Of a DNA stretch of 64,000 nucleotides, positions 55,151 to 61,824 are shown in pieces. The notes beneath the pieces are model-generated. The model saw only the letters and a list, made by a program, of their open reading frames with translations. It searched no databases and was not told the origin of the DNA. The DNA is from a virus. Position 1 is the stretch's first letter; each line of letters begins with the position of its first letter. Location of the stretch: IMG/VR virus record IMGVR_UViG_3300023174_000101, positions 34,361 to 98,360 of that record, one strand, 5' to 3'. The position numbers and the translations under genes were made by a program.

Positions 55151-56122
55151 TTACTCTTCACTGTTACCATCATACTCATCGTTCGGCAACTGCATCTGCT
55201 CTGCATCTGCGGGTCGCATCTTGTCGAGGTACTCGTCAAGGCTCATGCCCGCGAATCCTCCACCATCATTGTACTTCTTGATGGCTGCTGCAACCCAGTC
55301 TGGAGCCCAATACTCAATGGACTTCGGGCGGGCAACAACACCAACATCTGCTTTCAGAACCCTTCCAATTCCGCGAATATGCGTGATGTTGACGTAGCCT
55401 GCTTCCCGCACGTCCTTAGATGTGGATTCTGCCTGGCACGTGCGGCTCGATTTGTGGCGTGAGAGGCTGTGGTGCGGAATCCACCTTCCACACTTCTCAC
55501 ACATTGCATTCGACACGATACGCTCGAACTTGATCGCTCCATACGGTAGACTCTGCTCTCTCACGAACGTGGCGATGTATTCACTAATCTTGCCCGTTGT
55601 CTTGAGTGTCGACAGCGCGACCTCATTTATCTCGAGCGCTTGCGTGTACATGTCCGCGAGCGAGTAAAAGTACTCAATCGGAGAGCCAGGCGGATTGAAC
55701 GGTCGGCCCATGAACTTAGCGCCACCTTGATACATACTTGCCGCGCTCATGTCGAACATTAGCGCCTTGGATTTATGTGTCCTATACTCTGCATAAGCTA
55801 CGAACTGTACTGGCAGATGCTTCTTCAAGATTATGTGGATTGGCACTACTGCATACTTAATCCACGACCTTCGTCCAACCTCACCAAGTGGGAGCGACAA
55901 CTCAACGTTCTCATTGGAGAGGATTTGGCCGTAGCCTCCCCAATTGGATGCGTGAAGGAAATGGGTGTCAAACTCCGGTGTGTCACTGCCAAACGACTCC
56001 AAAGCGGAGACTGCCTCACCTGCTAGGCGTTCAATGTCTGTGGTATGATTCTCGATGAAACGCGCAACCTCGTCACGGTCGAACGTCTCATATCTGTCGT
56101 ACTCGTACTTGATTTTGCTCAT
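55151..56122 (-). CDS. GGFAG-tail family protein with C2HC finger (323 aa)
   Basis: The C2HC finger (CEKCGRWIPHHSLSRHKSSRTC, about 222-243) and the C-terminal module (YWAPDWVAAAIKKYNDGGGFAGMSLDEYLDKM) are as in the 279- and 306-residue members. An acidic tail follows (ADAEQMQLPNDEYDGNSEE). The N-terminal 200 residues include HASNWGGYG and FVAYAEYRTHKSKALMFDMSAAS. Function unknown; it is the longest member of the family. Confidence 0.75.
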   Translation of the reverse strand: MSKIKYEYDRYETFDRDEVARFIENHTTDIERLAGEAVSALESFGSDTPEFDTHFLHASNWGGYGQILSNENVELSLPLGEVGRRSWIKYAVVPIHIILKKHLPVQFVAYAEYRTHKSKALMFDMSAASMYQGGAKFMGRPFNPPGSPIEYFYSLADMYTQALEINEVALSTLKTTGKISEYIATFVREQSLPYGAIKFERIVSNAMCEKCGRWIPHHSLSRHKSSRTCQAESTSKDVREAGYVNITHIRGIGRVLKADVGVVARPKSIEYWAPDWVAAAIKKYNDGGGFAGMSLDEYLDKMRPADAEQMQLPNDEYDGNSEE

Positions 56123-56134
56123 GCTACCTCCCTG

Positions 56135-56485
56135 TTAGTACTTGTCGTATGGGTCCCACAGCCTATCACAAACGTCGTAATCCGGAGGGTCCTCGGCAGA
56201 GGTGTCATAATCGTCATCCCTGCTGCTTGCCGATTCATTGATTGCTTCGAGAACCTCGGCCTCAATCCAATTCATCTCTTTCTCGGTGATGTCCTTTAGA
56301 GCGGAGATGGTACGATCACCGTCCTCGTCCAGGTACCAAACCCCGGTGATTTCGAACTCGGGTCCCTCGCCGGGGTCGTCATCCTCCGGATACTTGCCAC
56401 GGCGGGCAGGATAACCGTAACTGTGAACCTTGTAATCAACGTCAACTTCAACTTCCGCATCACCGCGAACAATCATCGTCTTCAT
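56135..56485 (-). CDS. Very acidic protein (116 aa)
   Basis: MKTMIVRGDAEVEVDVDYKVHSYGYPARRGKYPEDDDPGEG... is a beta-rich acidic domain with a C-terminal DDDYDTSAEDPPDYD run. The ATG overlaps the upstream stop (TGATG) after AGGT. Such acidity suggests a DNA mimic or a regulator of a basic protein, as an inference only. Confidence 0.62.
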   Translation of the reverse strand: MKTMIVRGDAEVEVDVDYKVHSYGYPARRGKYPEDDDPGEGPEFEITGVWYLDEDGDRTISALKDITEKEMNWIEAEVLEAINESASSRDDDYDTSAEDPPDYDVCDRLWDPYDKY

Positions 56486-56988
56486 CACTTACCTCCCTTG
56501 TATGCGCCGCTTGAGCGCACGCGATTGTACTTCTGAGCGTACCAATCCAGGTCCACCAGCCTTGCAACCTCAACCAGAGTGGAGTCGAACGTGGCTTGAA
56601 CCGCCACGGCCCGTGCCTTCACTCTTTCCACAAAGCTCTTCTTGGCGTGCTCTGCATAATCGGAGTCATCATATGCAAGCAGAGCATCGAGCGTGACTTC
56701 GATGTCTCGCACACGAGAAACAGACAAGAGCCGCACGAAATTCCCGAACTGGCGAGTGACCGAGCCACGTTCGCTCTCTATACGAGCGACCGACTTCTCC
56801 TCAACGCCCAATAGCCTTGCCCATTCATACTGGGAGAATCCCAGTCCAAGGCGAAGTGTGCGAGATAGAGCCTTCATGTCTCGTGCCGTGAACGCAGGCT
56901 CGATGGCCTTGTCTCCGATTCTTTTCGCCCGAACCAAAACTGCTGGCTCGTCAATGACTAACTTCTTAGCCACAGGCTTCTCATTCAT
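56485..56988 (-). CDS. XRE-type transcription regulator (167 aa)
   Basis: Residues about 37-95 form an XRE helix-turn-helix (DMKALSRTLRLGLGFSQYEWARLLGVEEKSVARIESERGSV). The N-terminal arm is basic and the C-terminal part helical. It follows sigma-54-like promoter P13, with a leader of about 61 bases. It probably represses or tunes phage genes. Confidence 0.8.
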   Translation of the reverse strand: MNEKPVAKKLVIDEPAVLVRAKRIGDKAIEPAFTARDMKALSRTLRLGLGFSQYEWARLLGVEEKSVARIESERGSVTRQFGNFVRLLSVSRVRDIEVTLDALLAYDDSDYAEHAKKSFVERVKARAVAVQATFDSTLVEVARLVDLDWYAQKYNRVRSSGAYKGGK

Positions 56989-57060
56989 TGCTACCTCTTT
57001 GGGTTGGGGGTTGAGGGGTCCGGTGTGGGGGCCTTGCCCGCGCCACACACAGAAAAGGGT

Positions 57061-57075
57061 GCAAGCGGCGTGCCA
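57061..57075 (-). promoter_or_regulatory. Sigma-54-like promoter P13
   Basis: The minus strand reads TGGCACGCCGCTTGC followed by ACCC; the match to TGGCACG-N4-TTGC is complete. The predicted start is near 57049. An 8-bp inverted repeat GCAAGCGG/CCGCTTGC overlaps it. Confidence 0.78.
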
Positions 57076-57110
57076 CTTAGGGCTCCGCTTGCGGGGGACA
57101 ACGTTTGATT

Positions 57111-57347
57111 CTACTTCAACAGGCCGTTCGCCCTGAGCAGGGTTTCATACTGCTCGAGCAGCTTCTTCTTGTCCTTGACCGGTGCAATGCCTGCGTTCAT
57201 CAGCACGCCCTTAATCATCGGCACCACTGACCCGTGCTTTGAGTGCTTCATTCCGGTAAATGCCTCAAGCTTCAAGGCGGTGCGCATCACCAACAAATTC
57301 CACGCCGGAATCTGCTCAGCAGAGATTTCAATCATTTTGTCTTGCAT
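57111..57347 (-). CDS. Small helical phage protein (78 aa)
   Basis: MQDKMIEISAEQIPAWNLLVMRTALKLEAFTGMKHSKHGSVVPMIKG... has the R.ALKLE..TGMKHS..GSV.P.IK pattern of short phage proteins. GAGGA precedes the ATG at 57347; a TTG two codons earlier overlaps the upstream stop. Function unknown. Confidence 0.68.
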   Translation of the reverse strand: MQDKMIEISAEQIPAWNLLVMRTALKLEAFTGMKHSKHGSVVPMIKGVLMNAGIAPVKDKKKLLEQYETLLRANGLLK

Positions 57348-57349
57348 AG

Positions 57350-57445
57350 TCAAGTCCTCAAGATACCACGGATAAGAGTAACTGCCGCACCAAGGAACGG
57401 AACCGCCATCATCACCGCAACCACTTCATCCATACAGAAATGCAT
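57350..57445 (-). CDS. Tiny membrane peptide (31 aa)
   Basis: MHFCMDEVVAVMMAVPFLGAAVTLIRGILRT is one hydrophobic helix with a basic end. Its TGA overlaps the TTG/ATG start region of the next gene. The size and packing match the membrane peptide at 36321-36413. Confidence 0.45.
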   Translation of the reverse strand: MHFCMDEVVAVMMAVPFLGAAVTLIRGILRT

Positions 57446-57449
57446 GTCG

Positions 57450-57656
57450 CTACTCCATCACTTTCTTGGCTGTGGGAGCCACAGCCTTGACCAAAAGCTT
57501 CTTCTCGCATTCGACTCTGTGTCTGTTGCCCGCAGCGTACGCTTCATTCCATGTACCAAACTTCGCCCACTTTCCACTTGTTGGCTCATCCGGGACGACC
57601 CAGAATCCTCCATCTGATTGCATGATGCAATACCAATATGAGACGTCATCTATCAT
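57450..57656 (-). CDS. Hypothetical protein (68 aa)
   Basis: MIDDVSYWYCIMQSDGGFWVVPDEPTSGKWAKFGTWNEAYAAGNRHR... is a small beta-sheet domain with a WNEAYAAGNRHR helix. This unit is common in small phage proteins. Function unknown. Confidence 0.62.
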   Translation of the reverse strand: MIDDVSYWYCIMQSDGGFWVVPDEPTSGKWAKFGTWNEAYAAGNRHRVECEKKLLVKAVAPTAKKVME

Positions 57657-57665
57657 AGTTCCTCC

Positions 57666-57878
57666 TCAAGGCATTTCAACTACGATCATCACCTTGCCAA
57701 GCTGGATTTCGATGTATTCATCCTCGTCCAGCTTCGCCTCTTCCTCGTCAGTCAGTTCAACGTTGTACAGGCCGTCAAGCTCAGACACAACCTCATACTC
57801 CCTGTGCTGTGCAACGTTCACATCCATGTCTGCAACGACAGCAGGCACACCACCGACAAAACACTGTGCGTAGTACAT
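57666..57878 (-). CDS. Small acidic beta protein (70 aa)
   Basis: MYYAQCFVGGVPAVVADMDVNVAQHREYEVVSELDGLY... has short strands and an acidic loop (DEEEAKLDEDEY). No family recognised. Confidence 0.6.
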   Translation of the reverse strand: MYYAQCFVGGVPAVVADMDVNVAQHREYEVVSELDGLYNVELTDEEEAKLDEDEYIEIQLGKVMIVVEMP

Positions 57879-57902
57879 TGCGTACCTCCCTGTCTGCTGC
57901 GT

Positions 57903-58118
57903 TTAGAAAATCGTGGACTGAATCTCCCGGCGCTGCTCATCCAGGAGTCCCGCAATCTCTGCCATAACACCGATTGCTTGCTTCTCGTCCTTAGCGCCTT
58001 CACGCTCTAGAATCTTGGCGATCTCATCATCCTGCATTGCCTCCACCACGAAGTCCCATCCGCCCTCTTCGTAATGAGCAAGAGCGTGTGCCTTGACCTT
58101 CTCTACAAGCTCATTCAT
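57903..58118 (-). CDS. Small helical protein (71 aa)
   Basis: MNELVEKVKAHALAHYEEGGWDFVVEAMQDDEIAKIL... is helical; EEGGWDFVVEAMQDDEIAKIL is a compact unit that recurs in small phage proteins. It overlaps the upstream gene by 4 bases. Function unknown. Confidence 0.66.
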   Translation of the reverse strand: MNELVEKVKAHALAHYEEGGWDFVVEAMQDDEIAKILEREGAKDEKQAIGVMAEIAGLLDEQRREIQSTIF

Positions 58119-58399
58119 TGTTGCTCTCCTTTCCTCTTTGTGGGGAATGGCGACCAGTATTCCGGGTCGTTTTCGTCCATCTGCAGTACAAGCGTCTCAA
58201 CCGGCAAGCCCTTCTCCTTGGCGATCTGCAGAATCCGCTCCGAACGGAGATAGCTCGTCGGAACGAAGTGCTCGCACTTGCCCTCTTTGTCTGGGGCAAA
58301 GCTTGCGTACGACTGACGTTGAGACGGCGTGGCCTGGAATCTGTAGCAGTAGGTGCTGGCCTTGCACCCACTGTTCCTGCACATCGAAATGTCTGGCAT
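58115..58399 (-). CDS. Cys-rich phage protein (94 aa)
   Basis: MPDISMCRNSGCKASTYCYRFQATPSQRQSYASFAPDKEGKCEHF shows the C.N..C.....C.R....P....Q....F.....G.C.HF layout of a small phage family; the cysteines likely bind zinc. Function unknown. Confidence 0.74.
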   Translation of the reverse strand: MPDISMCRNSGCKASTYCYRFQATPSQRQSYASFAPDKEGKCEHFVPTSYLRSERILQIAKEKGLPVETLVLQMDENDPEYWSPFPTKRKGEQQ

Positions 58400-58401
58400 G
58401 T

Positions 58402-58608
58402 CTACTTCTTCCTTTCTGCCTCCAAAGCCTGGAGGTCTGGGTGAAGGGGCACCGGCTCGTGAGACAAGCTAGTGACCCGATGAAGCGAGTACTCCAAAAT
58501 TCCCTGCCAAAGGACCTTGGCAATTGAGCCCAGTGGCGAGTCCTCAACCGAGACTACAACACCTGGCCCCTTAAACAGGGGATGGAAAACTATTGAGCCT
58601 GCTTGCAT
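58402..58608 (-). CDS. Small beta-barrel protein (68 aa)
   Basis: MQAGSIVFHPLFKGPGVVVSVEDSPLGSIAKVLWQG... has the GSIVFHP.FG.G.VV.V..... pattern of a small SH3/KOW-like or CarD/Tudor-type barrel. A nucleic-acid or transcription link is possible. Function unknown. Confidence 0.62.
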   Translation of the reverse strand: MQAGSIVFHPLFKGPGVVVSVEDSPLGSIAKVLWQGILEYSLHRVTSLSHEPVPLHPDLQALEAERKK

Positions 58609-58664
58609 GACTACCTCCCTGTGGCGGGCACGAACCGGGATTGGCTCATGCACACTATACGAAG

Positions 58665-58689
58665 GGGGAGGATACGACGCCTCCTCCCC
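58665..58689 (-). terminator. Intergenic hairpin
   Basis: GGGGAGG and CCTCCCC form a 7-bp stem in the gap between 58609 and 58703. No U-tract follows, so it may mark an RNA end or a processing site. Confidence 0.4.
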
Positions 58690-58703
58690 TGGGCGTTACT
58701 GCA

Positions 58704-59165
58704 CTACAGGCGGTTCGGCTTCAGCAGGTTGTACTCAACTTCGGGGATGCAGGCCTTGACCTCAGCTTCAGTCAAGGCTCCGTTTGCAACGAGAATCTTG
58801 AGCGCTGCCTCGTTGACGCTGTACGAAATCTTCGGCGTCATGTACACGTTCAACTCCAGACCCTTCGACTCAAGTAGGGCCTGAACCAACTTGGCATCGG
58901 GCCCGAGCTTGCGGGGTCGAGCCAGGACTTCGAACTCGCCCACGTTCAGCTTCAGCGAGTTGCCGTCCTGTTCGCCGTCATTCTTGACCAACTCCATCAC
59001 CCGCTCACGGGCGACCTTCACCACCTCTCCGATTCCGCCCTCGACGACTTTCAGATTGTCGAATACTTCAACCAGCTCCTCGTTGGTCAAGCGCGGGTCC
59101 TGCAGGGTGCGGCTAGCAGAGGAAAGGTAGTCAGCTCCACTGTGAATCATTCCGATCAAACTCAT
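58704..59165 (-). CDS. Hypothetical protein (153 aa)
   Basis: AAGGAG precedes the ATG at 59165. A helical N-terminus (MSLIGMIHSGADYLSSAS) is followed by a mixed domain with ESKGLELNVYMTPKISYSV and a C-terminal helix (TEAEVKACIPEVEYNLLKPNRL). No family recognised. Confidence 0.64.
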   Translation of the reverse strand: MSLIGMIHSGADYLSSASRTLQDPRLTNEELVEVFDNLKVVEGGIGEVVKVARERVMELVKNDGEQDGNSLKLNVGEFEVLARPRKLGPDAKLVQALLESKGLELNVYMTPKISYSVNEAALKILVANGALTEAEVKACIPEVEYNLLKPNRL

Positions 59166-59191
59166 TTTCACTCCTTGGTGTTGGGGTTGTA

Positions 59192-59518
59192 CTACTTCGC
59201 TGCGAAAATCATGATGTTGCTTTCATCTACCACAATCTGCTCGCCGCAGATGTTTACCTTGCTCTCGCCCTCGCCAGGCGTGAGAACCAAGCGCACGGGC
59301 AGCGTGTATGTCTCTCCACGGTGCACCACGGTCAGCTTCTCCGGGTCTGACGACCCAGAGTAAAAGTCCTCAATCGGCACTTCCATGTCGATGGAGGAGA
59401 TGTCACCTTGGGAGAAAGACCAGCCAGTGTCGGTCTCCTCGTAGGAGAATTCCTTCACCCGCTTGCCGTCCACCCACAACTTCATACCACGGCCAACGAT
59501 GATTTCAATTAGATTCAT
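59192..59518 (-). CDS. Beta-sheet protein, paralogue of the gene at 62875-63228
   Basis: MNLIEIIVGRGMKLWVDGKRVKEFSYEETDTGWSF ... SDPEKLTVVHRG ... VNICGEQIVVDES aligns element by element with the 117-residue protein at 62875-63228 (VGRSIQVRVDGAPIQLGNVTEETNGWRF ... NPDELIIESNG ... VFLHGNQVTIGGDE). Two diverged copies of an all-beta domain. Function unknown. Confidence 0.68.
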   Translation of the reverse strand: MNLIEIIVGRGMKLWVDGKRVKEFSYEETDTGWSFSQGDISSIDMEVPIEDFYSGSSDPEKLTVVHRGETYTLPVRLVLTPGEGESKVNICGEQIVVDESNIMIFAAK

Positions 59519-59612
59519 GACTACCTCCCTGAGAGGGTGCCCGACATGAGTGCCGGGGAGACGCCTCCCCAATCAACACAAGTGCTTGAACTTGGATGCG
59601 GATTGGGGAGAC

Positions 59613-59636
59613 GTACAGCGGCCTAACCCGCTGTAC
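59613..59636 (-). repeat. 9-bp hairpin
   Basis: GTACAGCGG and CCGCTGTAC with a six-base loop, in the leader between two genes. A second hairpin (GGGGAG/CTCCCC, 59555-59570) and a third (59650-59681) lie nearby. Confidence 0.6.
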
Positions 59637-59649
59637 ACTCCCTACTACA

Positions 59650-59681
59650 GGAGGGGTGGTGGCCGAACCCACCACCCCTCC
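59650..59681 (-). terminator. 13-bp hairpin after the KFTTP paralogue B gene
   Basis: GGAGGGGTGGTGG pairs perfectly with CCACCACCCCTCC, 14 bases after the stop at 59695. The stem is long and stable but lacks a U-tract, so it may block exonucleases or stop transcription with a protein. Confidence 0.6.
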
Positions 59682-59694
59682 TCACCACACTGCA

Positions 59695-60288
59695 TCAGCC
59701 CTCGGCCTCAACCTCGGTCTTGGCCGAGACCTCGATGCCCTTCTCCGCCGCCACCTGGCGGATCTTGGCGAGGCGGGCCTTCAGCGCATCGGCTGCCTTG
59801 GCCTTGCGCTGCTCCTCGGCTGCGGCCTTCTGCGCCTCCTGCTGAGCCTTGCGGGCCTCAGCGGCCTGCGCCTTCTCCGCCTCCTTCTTGGCCTTCTCGG
59901 CCTCGCGCACCTTCAGCAGGACCTCGTTCGCCTCCTGCTTCATGGCGCGGACCTCGTCGCTGTCCGTGTCGAGGATCTTCATCAGACCCTGGACGGAGGA
60001 GCCGCCACCGGAGGAGGACTTGCTGCCTCCGCCAGACCCGCCCTTCTTCTTGGCGTGCGTGCGGCACTTGCCGCACTGGTGCCAATCCGAGACCTCACGG
60101 ACGTGGAGCTCGGTGCACCCAGGCTCGGTGCACGTCAGCTCCGCCTGGGGCTTGCCCCGGACGGAGGGCTCAGCGAGGACGACACCCAACGCGCCGGTCG
60201 GGGTGGTGAACTTCACGCCCGCCGCCTCGGTGAGGGACTTCTTCGCTGCGGCCTTGGCGTCGTTCATCTCAACGGTGTTGGTGTTCAT
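59695..60288 (-). CDS. KFTTP/DWHQC paralogue B (197 aa)
   Basis: KFTTPTGALGVVLAE ... ELTCTEPGCTELHVREVSDWHQCGKC resembles the 164-residue protein at 38215-38709, here with an extra CGKC that completes a zinc site. A Gly/Ser linker and a long Ala/Glu/Lys helix (EAEKAKKEAEKAQAAEARKA) follow. It is behind two tandem sigma-54-like promoters (P14, P15). Function unknown. Confidence 0.75.
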   Translation of the reverse strand: MNTNTVEMNDAKAAAKKSLTEAAGVKFTTPTGALGVVLAEPSVRGKPQAELTCTEPGCTELHVREVSDWHQCGKCRTHAKKKGGSGGGSKSSSGGGSSVQGLMKILDTDSDEVRAMKQEANEVLLKVREAEKAKKEAEKAQAAEARKAQQEAQKAAAEEQRKAKAADALKARLAKIRQVAAEKGIEVSAKTEVEAEG

Positions 60289-60437
60289 ATTGCTGTACTT
60301 CTCCTGCTAACCGGACGAAATTGTCCGGTTTCTCCCTGCCTCTTTGGGTCAGGGAAATCTTCGGCAGCACCGCTACTGCCTATTGAGGGCCAAGGACTCG
60401 AACCTTGCCGCGCGCCGCCTGACAAATTCTCTTTTCT

Positions 60438-60452
60438 GCAGAGCGCGTGCCA
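60438..60452 (-). promoter_or_regulatory. Sigma-54-like promoter P14
   Basis: The minus strand reads TGGCACGCGCTCTGC followed by AGAAAAG. GG-N10-GC spacing. The predicted start near 60426 leaves a leader of about 138 bases before 60288. Confidence 0.66.
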
Positions 60453-60497
60453 GAAACCCTCCACCCTTCATCGCCCGCCGCGCCGCCCGCGAGTGAA

Positions 60498-60512
60498 GCA
60501 AGCGGCGTGCCA
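60498..60512 (-). promoter_or_regulatory. Sigma-54-like promoter P15
   Basis: The minus strand reads TGGCACGCCGCTTGC followed by TTCAC; the match to TGGCACG-N4-TTGC is complete, preceded by an AGCGCC element as at P8. It lies 60 bases upstream of P14. Confidence 0.75.
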
Positions 60513-60524
60513 GGCGCTCAGCGC

Positions 60525-60764
60525 CTAGAAACCATAGACGTCTGAGTAGTCGTAATCCCCCTCCTCGATTGCACGCCTCTTCCATTCGGGGACACCATCA
60601 TCCGGCTCGATGTCCTCGTCTGCCTCGTAGCTGGGGTTGTTGAGGACCTCAGGCCGATACTTCGCCAGCTTCTCATCCTTGCAGTTCGAACAGACCCTAC
60701 AGAGCGGGATGCCCTTGGCGTCATGTACCCAGTACGAGTTCTGCTTCGTGTGCTCACAGCTCAT
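60525..60764 (-). CDS. Zinc-binding acidic protein (79 aa)
   Basis: MSCEHTKQNSYWVHDAKGIPLCRVCSNCKDEKLAKYRPEVL... has C3, H5 and C22/C25/C28 for zinc; the tail is acidic (DEDIEPDDGVPEW). HDAKGIPLCRVCSNCKDEKLAKYRPEVL resembles small phage zinc proteins. The start overlaps the upstream stop. Confidence 0.68.
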   Translation of the reverse strand: MSCEHTKQNSYWVHDAKGIPLCRVCSNCKDEKLAKYRPEVLNNPSYEADEDIEPDDGVPEWKRRAIEEGDYDYSDVYGF

Positions 60765-61138
60765 GCGTCCTCCTTCTCTGTGTCGAACTTCAACGTCTCA
60801 ACCAGCCCCTCATATGAGGGGCCTGTGTGCTTGTGGTTCCCGGTCCTGTCTTCCAGGAACTTCTTCCACTCGTGCTTCACGATGTTGCCACCCTCGGTGG
60901 TGAGGTACTCCAGCAGTTTCTCCGCAGTGTACGTGTTGACCCCAAGGTGGGCATCGATCCCACCACCGTGGAACACGTGCAGCACCCTCCACTCGTCCTG
61001 CTCGGTTGATGCAAGCACGATGCAGCCCTGCGATTTGTAGTCCGAATCGCCCGCACTGAACACCACGCGCCCATCATACTTCTTGCCGATCTCTTCAATC
61101 TGCCCCTTGCTGAGGAACGGAATCTCTCCCGAAATCAT
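60761..61138 (-). CDS. Hypothetical protein (125 aa)
   Basis: MISGEIPFLSKGQIEEIGKKYDGRVVFSAGDSDYKSQGCIVL... is alpha/beta, with HVFHGGGIDAHLG in the middle. No family recognised. Coupled by overlap to both neighbours. Confidence 0.62.
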   Translation of the reverse strand: MISGEIPFLSKGQIEEIGKKYDGRVVFSAGDSDYKSQGCIVLASTEQDEWRVLHVFHGGGIDAHLGVNTYTAEKLLEYLTTEGGNIVKHEWKKFLEDRTGNHKHTGPSYEGLVETLKFDTEKEDA

Positions 61139-61314
61139 TACTTCCCCTCCTGGTAAATGAAACGGTGCAGGCCCTTCGGGGTCTTGACGACCACCCCACC
61201 CTGCGGCAGGATGTCAACCCACTCCACCACCAGCCCATTCTTCTGGGCCAGCTCGTCCATGACGCCGTTGTTCAGCGCATTGAAGATGTGCAGCGACAGC
61301 TTGGACACGTCCAT
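61138..61314 (-). CDS. Small hypothetical protein (58 aa)
   Basis: Starts MDVSKLSLHIFNALNNGVMDELAQKNGLVVEWVDILPQGG; a helix then a beta hairpin. It follows tRNA-like minihelix element 3. A longer frame runs back through the minihelix and is not favoured. Confidence 0.58.
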   Translation of the reverse strand: MDVSKLSLHIFNALNNGVMDELAQKNGLVVEWVDILPQGGVVVKTPKGLHRFIYQEGK

Positions 61315-61342
61315 TGTATTACCTCCCTGTGGTTGAACTACA

Positions 61343-61392
61343 TGGGCGTGAGGGGAATCGAACCCCGTGCTCATCCTACATCTATCACGCCT
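61343..61392 (-). ncRNA. tRNA-like minihelix, element 3
   Basis: AGGCGTG pairs over six bases with CACGCC(C). Linker ATAGATGTAGGATGAGCA is 18 bases; then the T-arm GGGG-TTCGATT-CCCC. No D-arm or anticodon arm. The linker is nearly the same in element 4. Confidence 0.76.
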
Positions 61393-61434
61393 ACCCCTCA
61401 CTTCACCTCTATCACGCCTACCCCTCACTTCACC
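61381..61434. repeat. 27-bp tandem duplication
   Basis: Two perfect copies of 27 bases (61381-61407, 61408-61434). One copy holds the 5' acceptor strand of element 3; the other overlaps the stop codon of the gene at 61425-61736. Confidence 0.9.
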
Positions 61435-61736
61435 TCTTCACCGAACTTGTTCGGCTCGTACACAACCCACTCCTCACACCTCCAGAACGCCCACATGTCG
61501 AGGATGTTCCGGTGGCGGAACCAGACCAGCTTCCGGTTGTCTTGCTCCACGGGCTTGCCATCCAGCGGCACAATGAAGCGAACGCTTGTGGGGTCTTCGG
61601 GCCTGTCCGACACCAGCGCACCTCCCGCGTACGGGGCGGAGTAGACTTCACCACCGTAGCTCCTGCCCATGGTGGCGAATTCGTTCACCACGTCCCCCCA
61701 CTTGTACAGCTCCCTGTCCAGATTGAAGTAAAACAT
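61425..61736 (-). CDS. Hypothetical protein (103 aa)
   Basis: AAAGGAG six bases before the ATG supports the start at 61736. MFYFNLDRELYKWGDVVNEFATMGRSYGGEVYSAPYAGG... is beta-rich and aromatic-rich (KLVWFRHRNILDMWAFWRCEEWVVYE). The last codons are part of the 27-base duplication. No family recognised. Confidence 0.62.
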   Translation of the reverse strand: MFYFNLDRELYKWGDVVNEFATMGRSYGGEVYSAPYAGGALVSDRPEDPTSVRFIVPLDGKPVEQDNRKLVWFRHRNILDMWAFWRCEEWVVYEPNKFGEEVK

Positions 61737-61766
61737 GCACGCTCCTTTCATACCGGTTTAACTACA

Positions 61767-61817
61767 TGGGCACGAGGGGCATCGAACCCCGTACACATCC
61801 TACATCCTATCGTGCCT
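61767..61817 (-). ncRNA. tRNA-like minihelix, element 4
   Basis: AGGCACG pairs over six bases with CGTGCC(C). Linker of 19 bases (ATAGGATGTAGGATGTGTA) and T-arm GGGG-TTCGATG-CCCC. No D-arm or anticodon arm. It lies just after the kinase gene. Confidence 0.75.
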
Positions 61818-61824
61818 GCCTTCC

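Larger units (their letters stand above)
60289..60524 (-). promoter_or_regulatory. 236-bp leader with tandem promoters and a T-arm-like hairpin
   Basis: The gap holds P14 and P15 and a T-arm-like hairpin (CAAGG-TTCGAGT-CCTTG, around 60379-60395) without a matching acceptor. No coding frame of note is seen. Confidence 0.6.

Noticed and set aside
58620-58645. tRNA-like T-loop near CGAACC
   Set aside because: The stem does not pair around the loop.
60379-60395. T-arm-like hairpin as a seventh minihelix
   Set aside because: The bases before and after do not form an acceptor stem.
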